Positions 1 through 8,616 of a DNA stretch of 63,621 bases are shown here, one piece after another. The notes below the pieces were generated by a model that did no database searches, was not told the DNA's origin, and saw only the letters and a list, made by a program, of their open reading frames with translations. Source of the DNA: Lachnospiraceae bacterium (GTDB lineage: Bacteria > Bacillota > Clostridia > Lachnospirales > Lachnospiraceae); assembly GCA_017518185.1 (NCBI GenBank), contig JAFWWB010000033.1, positions 1-63,621 on the forward strand, read 5' to 3'. A program made the translations under genes and the position numbers. Positions within the stretch are counted from its first letter, which is position 1. Each line of letters starts with the position of its first letter.

Positions 1-2196
1 CGTTTGCACAGCCTTAACATCCCTCAGCTCCTTATCAACGATCATAGTATGGAGCAGAGGTTCATCAAATCCTGTCTGATACTTCTCCGCAACGATCAGG
101 ACATCACCCTCTTCATGGAACACAGCCTTTGTCTGGCTCTCCTTCACCGGATGACCATCCTTATCAATATTCATCTTGCTTTCAGTGTATTCAGGCCCAT
201 CAACCTCATCCGGATCCTTCAATGCGCCGCTGAAAGCGATCATAATCTGAACATCATCATAATTATTCGATTTTAGATACTGCTTGATCGTATGGTAATA
301 CCGTACTGCCGCCAGTCTGGATGCGGTGACTACCATCATCTTGCCCTGACCACCGATCTTCTTCTTCGTAATATCCCGGAAGGTCTCAACAATGATTGCG
401 GCCTTCTGTTCCAGATTATGCGGATGCAATTCCTCATACCGGCGGATTGTCTTAATTGCCTTGGATGTCGGAACATCCGGATTATCCGGCGTGTTCTTCG
501 CAATCTGATAGCACATCTTATAGGTGACATAGTTCGCCAGCACATCCAGAATGAAGCCCTCTTCAATCGCCTGCTTCATGGAATAGATATGGAACGGATG
601 GAAGGAACCGTCCGGATACGGCTCACCGAAGATTTCCAGCGTTTTTCCCTTCGGAGTTGCGGTAAATGCAAAGAAGGACAAGTTTTTATGGCGTCCCTGA
701 GACAGCATCTCCTGGACAAAGATATCCTTGTTATCAATCTCTTCCTCAGCCTTGCCTTCCAGCTCTGCATATTCCTTCAGAGCATCCTCCACATCAGCAA
801 GAGCCGTCTTCAGCTTCATCGCGCTTTGACCAGTCTGACTGGAATGCGCCTCATCCACAATGATCGCAAAGTGCTTTCCAGCAGTATCTTTAACCTGATC
901 ATAGATCACCGGGAACTTCTGAAGCGTTGTTACGATGATGCGCTTGCCATCATTGATAGCGTCCTTCAGATCCTTGGAACTCTTCTTCTCATCAATCGTT
1001 ACAACGGTTCCCAGAGTATGATCAAAGCTTGATACGGTAGCCTGAAGCTGCTGATCCAGCACTCGTCTGTCGGTAACAATGATGACACTGTCGAAGATCG
1101 CCTCATTATCCGCATTATGCAGGCTCGCCATTCGATATGCCGTCCATGCGATAGAATTGGACTTGCCGCTGCCAGCGCTATGCTGAATCAGATAATTATG
1201 ACCAGCTCCGCCTTCACGCACATGATCGACCAATTTCCGCACTACATCCAGCTGATGATAACGTGGGAAAATGACTTTCGTCTTCGTCTCGATGCGCTGT
1301 GAACCATCCTTATTCTTGGTCTTCTTCTCTTCTTTCTGTACATTGATAAACTTCTGCAGAATATCCAGAAGCTTATCCTTCTGCCATACTTCCTTCCACA
1401 GATAGCTTGTTACATAATCGCCATCTTCCGTCTGTGGATTTCCTGCACCGCCATCCCTTCCGGCGCCATTGCTTCCCTGATTAAACGGCAGGAACGGAGT
1501 CTTATCCCGGTCAATGACCGTCGCCATCGCAGCATTATATAGATCCACAGCAAAATATGCCAGGATACGTTTATTCTGACCAAAACACGGTTCCTTCGGA
1601 TCCCTGTTATACATCCACTGACGCTTCGCATCATCGATGCTTTGTCCGGTCAGCTGGTTCTTTAACTCAATCGCTATGATGGGAATACCATTCAATGCCA
1701 GCATCATATCGACCGTGTTGGTATTCGTTTCCGAATAATGCCATTGCCGGATGCACTGGCAGATATTCTTTTGATAGTTTTCCACCGCCAGCTTATTCAG
1801 CGTGGATTCCGGAGCAAAATAGCACACGGAGAACTGCACCCCTCGGTGCTTGAAGCCGTGACGCAACACCTCGATTAACCCAACTTGGTTGACAGCACTG
1901 TCAAACGCCTTATAGAACTGACGCACCGGATCAATATTACACATCCGTTCAAAACGCTTCCAAGCCATCGGCTGACTGGCCTTTACAAAGTCTGTCAACG
2001 TGACGATATCCAGAGCCATCCCCCGATAATCGTGATTGCAGTATCCCGCATCTGTAGCCTTTTGCCATCCACCTTCAGGCGATGTGAGATACTCTTCGAT
2101 TTTACTCTCGAAGTTCTTCTCCGATTCATCCATCATCTTGCCGATGGCATCTGTATAGGCTTTAACACGTTTGTCGAACCCCGTATCTTTCGCCAT
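1..2196 (-). CDS. hsdR: Type I restriction enzyme R subunit (partial, runs off left edge)
   Basis: This is the ATP-dependent translocase and nuclease subunit of a type I restriction system. It cuts DNA that lacks the host methylation once bound through HsdS and HsdM. The reading frame is open for 732 codons from the ATG at 2194-2196 to base 1 without a stop, so the 3' end lies outside the window. Residues seen include an N-terminal nuclease motif ([11 protein letters not shown], the ExK of a PD-(D/E)xK site), a Walker A motif [10 protein letters not shown], a DEAH box, the helicase motif FTATPKGK, and QTGFDEP of the second RecA domain. The start is 2 nt after the hsdS stop, giving the operon order M-S-R. 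The frame looks intact over the visible part. Confidence 0.96.
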   Translation of the reverse strand, partial: MAKDTGFDKRVKAYTDAIGKMMDESEKNFESKIEEYLTSPEGGWQKATDAGYCNHDYRGMALDIVTLTDFVKASQPMAWKRFERMCNIDPVRQFYKAFDSAVNQVGLIEVLRHGFKHRGVQFSVCYFAPESTLNKLAVENYQKNICQCIRQWHYSETNTNTVDMMLALNGIPIIAIELKNQLTGQSIDDAKRQWMYNRDPKEPCFGQNKRILAYFAVDLYNAAMATVIDRDKTPFLPFNQGSNGAGRDGGAGNPQTEDGDYVTSYLWKEVWQKDKLLDILQKFINVQKEEKKTKNKDGSQRIETKTKVIFPRYHQLDVVRKLVDHVREGGAGHNYLIQHSAGSGKSNSIAWTAYRMASLHNADNEAIFDSVIIVTDRRVLDQQLQATVSSFDHTLGTVVTIDEKKSSKDLKDAINDGKRIIVTTLQKFPVIYDQVKDTAGKHFAIIVDEAHSSQTGQSAMKLKTALADVEDALKEYAELEGKAEEEIDNKDIFVQEMLSQGRHKNLSFFAFTATPKGKTLEIFGEPYPDGSFHPFHIYSMKQAIEEGFILDVLANYVTYKMCYQIAKNTPDNPDVPTSKAIKTIRRYEELHPHNLEQKAAIIVETFRDITKKKIGGQGKMMVVTASRLAAVRYYHTIKQYLKSNNYDDVQIMIAFSGALKDPDEVDGPEYTESKMNIDKDGHPVKESQTKAVFHEEGDVLIVAEKYQTGFDEPLLHTMIVDKELRDVKAVQT

Positions 2197-2198
2197 AA

Positions 2199-3512
2199 TC
2201 ACACCACCTTTCGTTTTCCAGTTACCGTTTCATAAACCAAAGACTTCTTAAATAGTTCCAAGTCAGCAATTACCCTTTGCTTTTCCTGAATCATGTCATC
2301 AATTTCCGAAATCTTGTTGTCAAGATATTCAACTATTCTATCCTGTTCTTCCCTAGTTTCGGGCATTATCACTTTTATTGCCCTGATTTCATCAATAGAT
2401 AACTCTGGCCTTGTTGTTTTTTTACTAGCCACCTCCCAAAATTGGTTATAACCCACCTGTGAGCTCAAAACATACAGAACAAACTTTGGGTTATATCTTG
2501 CATCTAAAGTTATTTTCCCAACATGGGATGTAGTATTCGCAATCGGTACTTCATCGGGGATTATGCCAGTTTTTCCTATAGTTCCTCCTGTCTTTGCAAA
2601 TAAAATATCCTTCGGCCTTAGTGTACTGCTGGCAATTTTTTCGTTTTTTTCTTCAGTAATGTACACTACATTATCCAATGTGATTTCCGTTCCCCAACCT
2701 AAGTTTTGAACTCTAATATATGGTATTCCCTCATCCGTATAATCTGCAGGCTTTATCAATCCATGATCACCGTCACCGACTGGATACGGGTGATTATAAT
2801 CTAGTAGACGGGTGATTTTCACCAAATGCCACTGTTCAGGAATCTTTCCAATCCAATCTATTCCACTATCTTTATATTTAACATTTGAATCCAAGCCTTT
2901 TGTCACAGTTTCGAAAAGAATTGCCTTTCTCCATAGCCCATACTCTTCAATGCTCTGTCTCGCATCTGCAAGAATAGAATCTATTTGCTGTAGCTTTCTA
3001 TCTAAATACTCCACTATCCCATTCTGTTCTTCTATCGAAGGTACAACAAATGGAAGGGTGGCTAATTTATTCCATCTTAAGTCACAGGATCTAACCCGAA
3101 TACCAGTAGATAGAGACATAAACACATCTTTATATGCTAATGCCCTTAAATAGTACATTAGATATTTTTTGTTTTGTGCGCTATCCATCACATTCAAGAC
3201 AGGAGTTGCCTTCCCTCTGGAATCACTAATTCCAATAGAACCCGCAAAACCATCCATCCCATGAACAACCAAATCCCCAGGTTCTATTCCTTGATATCCA
3301 GTTTCTTGTAATGATACTGTATACCCGTCTTCTCTTCGATTCTTTCTGAGTGTCACCTCGCCATCTCTAAAGCACGTAATGACCTCATCATCTGTTTTTA
3401 CAGGACGATTTAGCAGTTTTAGAATGGTTTTCCCACGTCTCACGTTCCATGTATCAGGAATCATGTCAGCCCAGGGAACACCACTTTTTTTCATATTCGC
3501 ATATTGTTCCAT
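2199..3512 (-). CDS. hsdS: Type I restriction-modification specificity subunit S
   Basis: HsdS sets the bipartite DNA target of the type I complex. The 437-residue protein has the usual layout: target-recognition domain 1, a helical conserved spacer ([13 protein letters not shown] then [15 protein letters not shown]), target-recognition domain 2 opening with [13 protein letters not shown], and a second copy of the spacer ([14 protein letters not shown] then [13 protein letters not shown]). The two similar helical repeats are the hallmark of the family. It starts 2 nt after the hsdM stop with only a weak ribosome site inside the end of hsdM, suggesting coupled translation. The DNA is much more AT-rich than the surrounding hsdR and the 5' part of hsdM, a sign of cassette exchange. 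I see no inverted second hsdS copy in the window. Confidence 0.96.
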   Translation of the reverse strand: MEQYANMKKSGVPWADMIPDTWNVRRGKTILKLLNRPVKTDDEVITCFRDGEVTLRKNRREDGYTVSLQETGYQGIEPGDLVVHGMDGFAGSIGISDSRGKATPVLNVMDSAQNKKYLMYYLRALAYKDVFMSLSTGIRVRSCDLRWNKLATLPFVVPSIEEQNGIVEYLDRKLQQIDSILADARQSIEEYGLWRKAILFETVTKGLDSNVKYKDSGIDWIGKIPEQWHLVKITRLLDYNHPYPVGDGDHGLIKPADYTDEGIPYIRVQNLGWGTEITLDNVVYITEEKNEKIASSTLRPKDILFAKTGGTIGKTGIIPDEVPIANTTSHVGKITLDARYNPKFVLYVLSSQVGYNQFWEVASKKTTRPELSIDEIRAIKVIMPETREEQDRIVEYLDNKISEIDDMIQEKQRVIADLELFKKSLVYETVTGKRKVV

Positions 3513-3514
3513 AT

Positions 3515-5290
3515 TTACTCTGCCTTTCTGAACAGTTCCTGAATTTTTCGTATCAATACTTCTTCTTGGCTCTCAATTCTTGTGGCGATATCATCCGCCG
3601 CTTCAAGCGTCTCATACTCATAGAATGTCTTAGTAAATGGTATTTCATATCCTACTTTATCTTTGTTATGATCAATCCATGCTCCGGGACTATAGGGTAA
3701 TACTTCACGTTCAAAGTATTCATCCATATCTTCATTCAATAAAACATTCTCTGTATCACGTCTGGCAGCATCCGCTTGTTTTTTCCCTTTTTTCAATATC
3801 GGATTACCCTCTGAGTCCAGTAGAGGGCTTTCAACAGTTATTTTGTTATATCCTAAAGAAAGTGATGATAACACTCTTGATTTAACAAGTAATTTATACC
3901 CATTTTCAGTTGTTGCATCAAATTCGCCATCTCTGTACTCTCCGTACACCTTAACAATTAGATCTCGTGCTTCCTTAGTAATATCAACACGTTTATTACC
4001 TATAGCTTTTCTACGTTGAACAAAACACTTACTTGCATTTATTAGCTGCACATGTTCCCTATGTGCAACTGGCTTATTCTTTGTCACCAGCCAAATATAG
4101 GTAGCAATGCCCGTATTATAAAAACTATCATTCGGTAATTGCACAATGGCATCAAGCCAATCATTTTCAATAAGAAATCGACGAATTTCACTTGGACCGG
4201 ATCCAGCATCCCCATTTGTCAAACTTGATCCATTCTGTATGATAGCCATGTGTCCTGTATCTTTAAGTTTTGCAATACCATTCAGCATAAAAAGCATCTG
4301 ACCATCACTTTTTGGAGGAAGTCCCGGCGCAAATCTCCCGCTGCTACCAAGCTTTGCTTCCGCCTCTACTTTAGTTGCCTCACGCTTCCAGTCAATACCG
4401 AAGGGCGGATTACTGATGACGAAATCGAAGGTCATTCCGGAGAATTTATCATCGCTCAGAGTATCTCCGAACTGCATATTCTCAGGGTCTCCGCCACGGA
4501 TCAGCATATCTGCCTTTGCAATACCGAACGTGAAGGGATTGATCTCCTGACCATAGCAGATAAGCTTTGCCGCCTTGTCCAGAGTAGAAAGCCGCTCTTC
4601 CATGCAGGTCAGCATCTGGCTGGTACCCATTGCCATATCATATGCGGTATAGATACGTCCTTCTTCCGCCATTCCCATCTTCTCTGTCAGCAGATCGCAC
4701 ATCAGATAAATAATATCTCTGCTGGTGAAATGGGCTCCGGCTTCTTCGTCATAAGACTCGGAAAATCTCTGAACCAGATTCTCAAAGATGTAACCCATAT
4801 CGACCGCAGAGATCTTCTTCGGATCCATATCTGCTTTTTCAGAGCAAAAATCACTGATAACCTGATACAAAAGACCGGCATTCGCCATACGCTCCAACTG
4901 CGTAAAGAAATCCATGCGCGCAAGGATATCCATAACATTATCGGAGAATCCATTCAAGTAAGCCTCAAAGTTTACCTTGATATTCTCCGGATCAGCCTTC
5001 AGCTTCTCAAACGTGTATTCACTGGTATTGTAAAAACGGTACCCAGATGCCTTCCTCAAAAAAGCATCCTTTACAGCCAGCCCCTCAATGTCCTTGTATG
5101 TCTGCACCACCTTATCATGCGTCGGTAACAGACAGTCATGGAAGCGTTTGATAACGACCATAGGCAGAATAACCAAGCCGTACTCATGCGGCTTATATGC
5201 TCCAAAGAGGCTGTTCGCTACATTCCAGATTACGGTAGCCTTTTCTTGGATATTTACACCCACCTCTTTAATCTTCTGGTTCGTATCCAT
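3515..5290 (-). CDS. hsdM: Type I restriction-modification DNA methyltransferase subunit M
   Basis: This 591-residue protein is an N6-adenine DNA methyltransferase of the HsdM family, with an N-terminal helical HsdM_N domain (about 15-150) and an AdoMet-binding catalytic domain. Motif IV is NPPF at residues 294-297, the expected catalytic tetrapeptide. Motif I, expected as D-x-x-x-G-[ST]-G, reads DMAMGTSQM at about 218-226, so the second glycine is replaced by Ser-Gln. This could reflect a subfamily variant or altered cofactor binding. A strong ribosome site (GGAGGAAGAGG) lies in the end of the upstream gene, which overlaps the start by 23 nt. The 3' half is visibly more AT-rich than the 5' half, with the change near 4370. 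Confidence 0.95.
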   Translation of the reverse strand: MDTNQKIKEVGVNIQEKATVIWNVANSLFGAYKPHEYGLVILPMVVIKRFHDCLLPTHDKVVQTYKDIEGLAVKDAFLRKASGYRFYNTSEYTFEKLKADPENIKVNFEAYLNGFSDNVMDILARMDFFTQLERMANAGLLYQVISDFCSEKADMDPKKISAVDMGYIFENLVQRFSESYDEEAGAHFTSRDIIYLMCDLLTEKMGMAEEGRIYTAYDMAMGTSQMLTCMEERLSTLDKAAKLICYGQEINPFTFGIAKADMLIRGGDPENMQFGDTLSDDKFSGMTFDFVISNPPFGIDWKREATKVEAEAKLGSSGRFAPGLPPKSDGQMLFMLNGIAKLKDTGHMAIIQNGSSLTNGDAGSGPSEIRRFLIENDWLDAIVQLPNDSFYNTGIATYIWLVTKNKPVAHREHVQLINASKCFVQRRKAIGNKRVDITKEARDLIVKVYGEYRDGEFDATTENGYKLLVKSRVLSSLSLGYNKITVESPLLDSEGNPILKKGKKQADAARRDTENVLLNEDMDEYFEREVLPYSPGAWIDHNKDKVGYEIPFTKTFYEYETLEAADDIATRIESQEEVLIRKIQELFRKAE

Positions 5291-6662
5291 ATTCCTCTTC
5301 CTCCTTCTTTTTCTTTATTTGTCCTGATATTTCATTCATTTTTCTTGTCAGGCGGTCAACCGGGACTCCAATCCTATATGTTTTCCCGCCTACTATCCTT
5401 TTGTCATGCTCTACATTCAGAAGCATCCGTGCATGGAGCACATCATAGATGCAATATGGCATCTCGTCCAATGCATCCAGCACCGCCAGTACCGCAGATG
5501 CCATTGCTGCAGGCGGCTTTTTCTTCAGATTCAGATATGCCTGAATCTGTGATTCATAGATGTCCAGCACATCCCGGAGCAGATCAAATTCTGTCAGCGC
5601 TTTCAGTTCCTCGCCATCACTTTTTGCTTCATCAAGATAATCTGGAAGGCCATCGATCCATCCTCGGATCATGTCCACGTCCCATTTCTTTTCCATCCTC
5701 ACCAGCAGATCCTGGTATGCGTTATAAGATGCTCTCAGACGGCTCCTTCTTCTCAGCCCGCTGATAACACGCTTATGTTCAAATTCGGACAGATAACTTT
5801 CCGCAATGGTCAGAGTGTGATATCTGTGCGGAATAGAGCATCTGCTTCCATCCTTATGAATGATTTCCTTGAACGCGTCTCTGGCATACCGCTGAACACA
5901 TTCTTCCGACAGCATGATTTCCGCATCAGGGAACGCAGCTGCCGCCGCCATATTAAGCTGTTCATCCGGATCGATATACACACGCTTTACTTCATCCCTG
6001 TCCAGTTCCTGGAAGAATACCGCGTATGTCGCTTCGTCAGATCCGCTCAAAACATCGATCAGCCTCACTTCTCTCCCATATATCCCCAGCACGATCGGAT
6101 ACGCATCACTGAAGTAATACGCCACAAATATGATGAGGCTGTCCGGCGTCTTCAGCGGAGGCATCTGTCCCCGCCTCATACGAAGGCGGCGTCTCATTAT
6201 GACTCCTACCGAAGCCTTGGATGCCGGCACCCCGTATTCTTTGCACACTCGTTCATATGTCCTTGTCAAAGTTCCCTCTGCCAGAAGGTCTGACAGTCTG
6301 TTTGTATATCGGCAGCCTTCCTCAGCGAAATCAATATCCTCCCGGAAGATTTTTCCTTTACAGTCATCACACCGGAAGAATCGTTGATGGAAGACCAGAT
6401 CTATTACTTTTCCCTTTTTCTCCTCGGAAGTCAGGATGTCTTTGAACTTCCTCGGTCTTATTTTCGTTTCTGCCGTGTTTGTCCCACCACAAAACGGGCA
6501 CTTCATTTTGTCCTTATCAAAATAGGACTTATGGACAGCATGATAAGTGAAGTCAACGGTATCTCTATCGTCTGCTTCACTCACAACAACCAGTCCAGGA
6601 AGGCCAAGTTCATCTGTTCTGCTTTGAGAGACATACACTTCTTGAAAGAGTCGTTTTCCCAA
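5268..6662 (-). CDS. Degenerate ISL3-family transposase-like protein, first gene of the hsd operon
   Basis: I read this 464-residue protein as related to ISL3 transposases. It has a zinc ribbon (C55-x2-C58 and C98-x2-C101), a helix-turn-helix stretch after it, and then a segment matching the DDE core layout. In that core the second acidic residue is present (VYIDPDEQL, D231). The usual FPxAxIVxDRFHV reads FPDAEIMLSEECV, so the third-strand Asp and His are gone. No clear first Asp or late Glu is seen, so it is probably not an active transposase. The start is taken as TTG at 6660-6662 because AGGAGG lies 6 nt upstream and the in-frame ATG at 6719 sits inside the promoter. The stop overlaps hsdM by 23 nt, so it is co-transcribed with the restriction genes. 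DNA binding or operon control is inference. Confidence 0.75.
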   Translation of the reverse strand: MGKRLFQEVYVSQSRTDELGLPGLVVVSEADDRDTVDFTYHAVHKSYFDKDKMKCPFCGGTNTAETKIRPRKFKDILTSEEKKGKVIDLVFHQRFFRCDDCKGKIFREDIDFAEEGCRYTNRLSDLLAEGTLTRTYERVCKEYGVPASKASVGVIMRRRLRMRRGQMPPLKTPDSLIIFVAYYFSDAYPIVLGIYGREVRLIDVLSGSDEATYAVFFQELDRDEVKRVYIDPDEQLNMAAAAAFPDAEIMLSEECVQRYARDAFKEIIHKDGSRCSIPHRYHTLTIAESYLSEFEHKRVISGLRRRSRLRASYNAYQDLLVRMEKKWDVDMIRGWIDGLPDYLDEAKSDGEELKALTEFDLLRDVLDIYESQIQAYLNLKKKPPAAMASAVLAVLDALDEMPYCIYDVLHARMLLNVEHDKRIVGGKTYRIGVPVDRLTRKMNEISGQIKKKKEEEEYGYEPED

Positions 6663-6692
6663 GCGCACCCTCCTTTCCGTGTCGTCAATTTC

Positions 6693-6721
6693 ATTATACC
6701 ACCAAAAACAAAACGTCACAA
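6693..6721 (-). promoter_or_regulatory. Promoter of the ISL3-like/hsdMSR operon
   Basis: On the minus strand there is TTGTGA (6716-6721), a 17-bp spacer and a perfect TATAAT (6693-6698), with an extended -10 TG one base upstream. Transcription would begin near 6686, about 24 nt before the TTG start, leaving room for the ribosome site AGGAGG. This position rules out the longer ATG start at 6719. Confidence 0.75.
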
Positions 6722-6772
6722 CAATTATTTAATCTTTTTCCTATCTCACCACCAAGAAATGAACATCACAAA

Positions 6773-6801
6773 TTTTTATAAATTTTTACGGATGCTATAG
6801 T
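6773..6801 (+). promoter_or_regulatory. Possible promoter of the divergent sigma-like gene
   Basis: TTTTTA (6773-6778) and TATAGT (6796-6801) are separated by 17 bp. The -35 element is weak. It would give a leader of about 280 nt before the gene at 7090. Confidence 0.35.
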
Positions 6802-6807
6802 GGCATT

Positions 6808-7010
6808 ATCGGGGGATAGGTCTGCTCCGGCAATTGCTCGCACAGCCTTCTCCCGTTTTATTGCCCAGGAGCACGGCAAGAAACTGCACCACCCTGAAGC
6901 TGGGCCGGTCTTGGACGCAAGACACGCTGAAACGGCTCACCTGAAGGGCAACTGAACATAGCGTCAGACCTTCAGCAGCTGACCAGAAACCGATAACAGG
7001 AGGAAATGTT
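6808..7010 (+). ncRNA. Possible structured leader RNA (unassigned)
   Basis: This roughly 200-nt stretch between divergent genes has no convincing gene and several potential stems. GGTCTG (6819-6824) can pair with CAGACC (6965-6970) and would close the whole region. TTGCC (6861-6865) can pair with GGCAA (6875-6879). GTCTTG-GACG-CAAGAC (6908-6923) is a perfect 6-bp hairpin with a tetraloop, and TCAGC-A-GCTGA (6972-6982) is an interrupted palindrome. I do not recognise a known riboswitch class. It may equally be an operator region or a leader that controls the 7011/7090 reading frames. Confidence 0.35.
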
Positions 7011-7211
7011 ATGGGCTGGTCGAGCACTGCCAAAAAGAAGCTGTCTACCCAGGCTTTCCTCCAAGTGAAAACCCAAGGAGGAAACAAAAATGGGAAAAAC
7101 AGCGGATTATTCAAACACACAAAAGTACAGCAACCGTCGTTCATTCGATGGCAAGCCGGTTCCGACAGGCAAGGTCTTGGTACCCTTCCGCAAGGAACTC
7201 TACGGTCTTAG
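7011..7211 (+). CDS. Possible short upstream reading frame overlapping the sigma-like gene
   Basis: This 66-codon frame begins MGWSSTAKKKLSTQAF and has a strong ribosome site (AGGAGG, 7 nt before the ATG). The first 26 codons lie ahead of the gene at 7090 and contain that gene's own ribosome site. The rest overlaps it in another frame. It resembles no family I know. It could be a leader peptide whose translation affects the downstream gene, or simply a chance frame. The good ribosome site is the only real support. Confidence 0.3.
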   Translation: MGWSSTAKKKLSTQAFLQVKTQGGNKNGKNSGLFKHTKVQQPSFIRWQAGSDRQGLGTLPQGTLRS

Positions 7212-7809
7212 GAAGAGCGACTACATCCAGGACAATTTCACAACCATGCATCTCGGCGAATTCAGGTATGAGATCGGATTCATGCCTATTGACGAAGTTC
7301 TGTATGCTTCTTACATGAAGGGATTTTGGGATGAGATCAATGAAGATATGAAGATGCGCCGCGAAGGCCGCTGCATCATCGGAAAGAACTCCGACGGTTC
7401 AGACAAGCTTTGCCCCTTTACCAGACGCTGCAAGGGCTGTCCGGAAAAAGGGCTCCATGAGCGCTTCAATCCGAATCGTGTGGAGATCCTGTCCCTGGAC
7501 TACGAATATGACGGTGAAACCTTCGATATCGAAGATACATCACAGCCCTCGGTTGAAGATCAGGTCATCAATAAGCTTTGTCCGGAACCCACAGAAGAAG
7601 AATTGAAGATCAAGCTTCTGGCTCACTTCGATAAAGAGAACCCCCGCTATGCTCAGATTATCCGTCTGAAGCTTCAGGGTAAGTCCATTGATGAAATCTG
7701 TGTTGAGATCAATCTGAAGCCCAGCCGTGGCCGTCAGGAAATCAACAACGCCCATGATGCGGTCTGCGAATATTTAAGGCTCCGTCACTGCAAAAAGAAC
7801 CGCAAATAA
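7090..7809 (+). CDS. Sigma-70 region-4-like DNA-binding protein of mobile-element type
   Basis: This 239-residue protein has two recognisable parts. A cysteine cluster at about residues 116-130 (LCPFTRRCKGCPEKG) resembles the small Cys motif of sigma-factor-like regulators carried by Firmicutes integrative elements. The C-terminal 50 residues (YAQIIRLKLQGKSIDEIC and onward) resemble the helix-turn-helix of sigma region 4. AGGAGG lies 9 nt before the ATG. It is divergent from the hsd operon, has a long leader, and is followed by a hairpin terminator. No region 2 is seen, so it is more likely a regulator than a complete sigma factor. It supports an integrative-element origin for this end of the window. 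The specific target is unknown. Confidence 0.7.
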   Translation: MGKTADYSNTQKYSNRRSFDGKPVPTGKVLVPFRKELYGLRKSDYIQDNFTTMHLGEFRYEIGFMPIDEVLYASYMKGFWDEINEDMKMRREGRCIIGKNSDGSDKLCPFTRRCKGCPEKGLHERFNPNRVEILSLDYEYDGETFDIEDTSQPSVEDQVINKLCPEPTEEELKIKLLAHFDKENPRYAQIIRLKLQGKSIDEICVEINLKPSRGRQEINNAHDAVCEYLRLRHCKKNRK

Positions 7810-7836
7810 GATAACAGCATAAATCAAGACAGAGAA

Positions 7837-7878
7837 AGAGCGGCAACATCCATCATCGGGTGCTACCGCTCTGCTTTT
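7837..7878. terminator. Hairpin terminator between convergent genes
   Basis: AGAGCGG (7837-7843) pairs with CCGCTCT (7866-7872), with an inner CATCC/GGGTG stem, followed by GCTTTT on the plus strand. It terminates the sigma-like gene and probably also serves the convergent small gene ending at 7877. Confidence 0.8.
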
Positions 7879-8161
7879 AATGCTTATAGACCGGCTTCCT
7901 ACCGTTTAACTGAAATGTATCATGGGACTTGATATCCCTGATTGCCCTCCGAAGTGTACCGCATCTGGAATGGCTATGATATGGGTGGCTGATTTTATGC
8001 TTGTGATAGACCAGACAAAGGTTCCTGTCCTTCAGCTCCACATTGTGGATATACCATACATGCCGGGTGTTATTGCTGATCAAGGTTACGTCATAAGCAT
8101 CCGCAACGATCACTGTGAAATACTTCCTGTCTATCGCTTGCAATTCCTCTGTGGTAAACAT
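7877..8161 (-). CDS. Small hypothetical protein downstream of the SymE-like gene
   Basis: This 94-residue basic protein begins MFTTEELQAIDRKYF and is rich in histidine near its C-terminus (YHKHKISHPYHSHSR). I do not recognise a family. Its ATG lies 2 nt after the SymE-like stop, with GAGGTGG in the end of that gene as a possible ribosome site. A GTG start at 8168-8170 is also possible and would overlap it. The tight linkage suggests it is co-translated with the SymE-like protein as a pair. Whether it acts as a partner or antitoxin is speculation. Confidence 0.6.
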   Translation of the reverse strand: MFTTEELQAIDRKYFTVIVADAYDVTLISNNTRHVWYIHNVELKDRNLCLVYHKHKISHPYHSHSRCGTLRRAIRDIKSHDTFQLNGRKPVYKH

Positions 8162-8163
8162 AC

Positions 8164-8463
8164 TCACCACCTCGCTCCCGGCTCCGCTACCATCTGAGCC
8201 CTTATTTTGACTTTCTCGGCCTCGTAGCGCTTCTGTAAGGATTTCATCTCCCTCTCCATGAACTCAGCCTCTGCAGCCTTCACAGCAGCTCTCTCGGCGT
8301 CCTGTGCGATGATGAGCTTGCCGTCCTCACAGGTGACGGAGATATAATCCCCGATGTCGAACCCGACTTCCTTAAGCCACTGACCTTTGAGCATGATCGT
8401 CGGTGTCTCACGGTACTTATATCCGCTCTGGCCGTAAACCTTAATACTTCTTTTCTTTGCCAT
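8164..8463 (-). CDS. SymE-like (AbrB-fold) protein
   Basis: This 99-residue protein has a core of about 50 residues (TIMLKGQWLKEVGFDIGDYI then GKLIIAQ) matching the SymE family, whose E. coli founder is an SOS-induced, RNA-targeting toxin with an AbrB-like fold. A helical, charged tail follows (about 60-99). I chose the ATG at 8461-8463 because GGAGG lies 8 nt upstream. The longer frame from the GTG at 8520 would read through that ribosome site. In E. coli symE also lies beside the hsd restriction genes, so the association here is notable. Toxicity cannot be judged from sequence. Confidence 0.75.
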   Translation of the reverse strand: MAKKRSIKVYGQSGYKYRETPTIMLKGQWLKEVGFDIGDYISVTCEDGKLIIAQDAERAAVKAAEAEFMEREMKSLQKRYEAEKVKIRAQMVAEPGARW

Positions 8464-8516
8464 TATGATTTCCTCCATTTCGTGATTGTCGTTGATTGTC
8501 AGTTGCTTCTCCAAAA

Positions 8517-8534
8517 TCACTTATGCCGGATCAT
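8517..8534 (-). other. Five-codon open frame (MIRHK) with strong ribosome site
   Basis: GGGAGG precedes ATG by about 9 nt, and five codons are followed by TGA. The stop overlaps a GTG that opens the 19-codon extension of the SymE-like frame (GTGA). It may be a leader peptide coupled to the SymE-like gene, or the stump left at the edge of an inserted element. Confidence 0.3.
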
Positions 8535-8555
8535 AGGCACCACCTCCCTTCGATG

Positions 8556-8592
8556 AAAAAAGCTGCCAATGCCTTTACACATCAGCAGCTTT
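8556..8592 (-). terminator. Rho-independent terminator of rlmD
   Basis: On the minus strand AAAGCTGC (8585-8592) pairs with GCAGCTTT (8559-8566) around an 18-nt loop, followed by a run of T. It lies 25 nt past the rlmD stop and marks the right-hand border of the accessory island. Confidence 0.85.
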
Positions 8593-8616
8593 CGCTCTTA
8601 GTTCGGTGTTTTATTT

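Noticed and set aside
6663-6719. Longer N-terminus of the ISL3-like protein from the ATG at 6719
   Set aside because: That ATG lies within the -35/-10 region. The TTG at 6660-6662 has an ideal ribosome site.
5268-6800. Intact ISL3 insertion sequence
   Set aside because: I found no terminal inverted repeats around the gene, catalytic residues are missing, and it is fused into the hsd transcript.
6806-7144. Minus-strand 112-codon frame in the hsd/regulator gap
   Set aside because: No ribosome site, low-complexity Phe/Pro stretch, and it overlaps the start of the better supported plus-strand gene.
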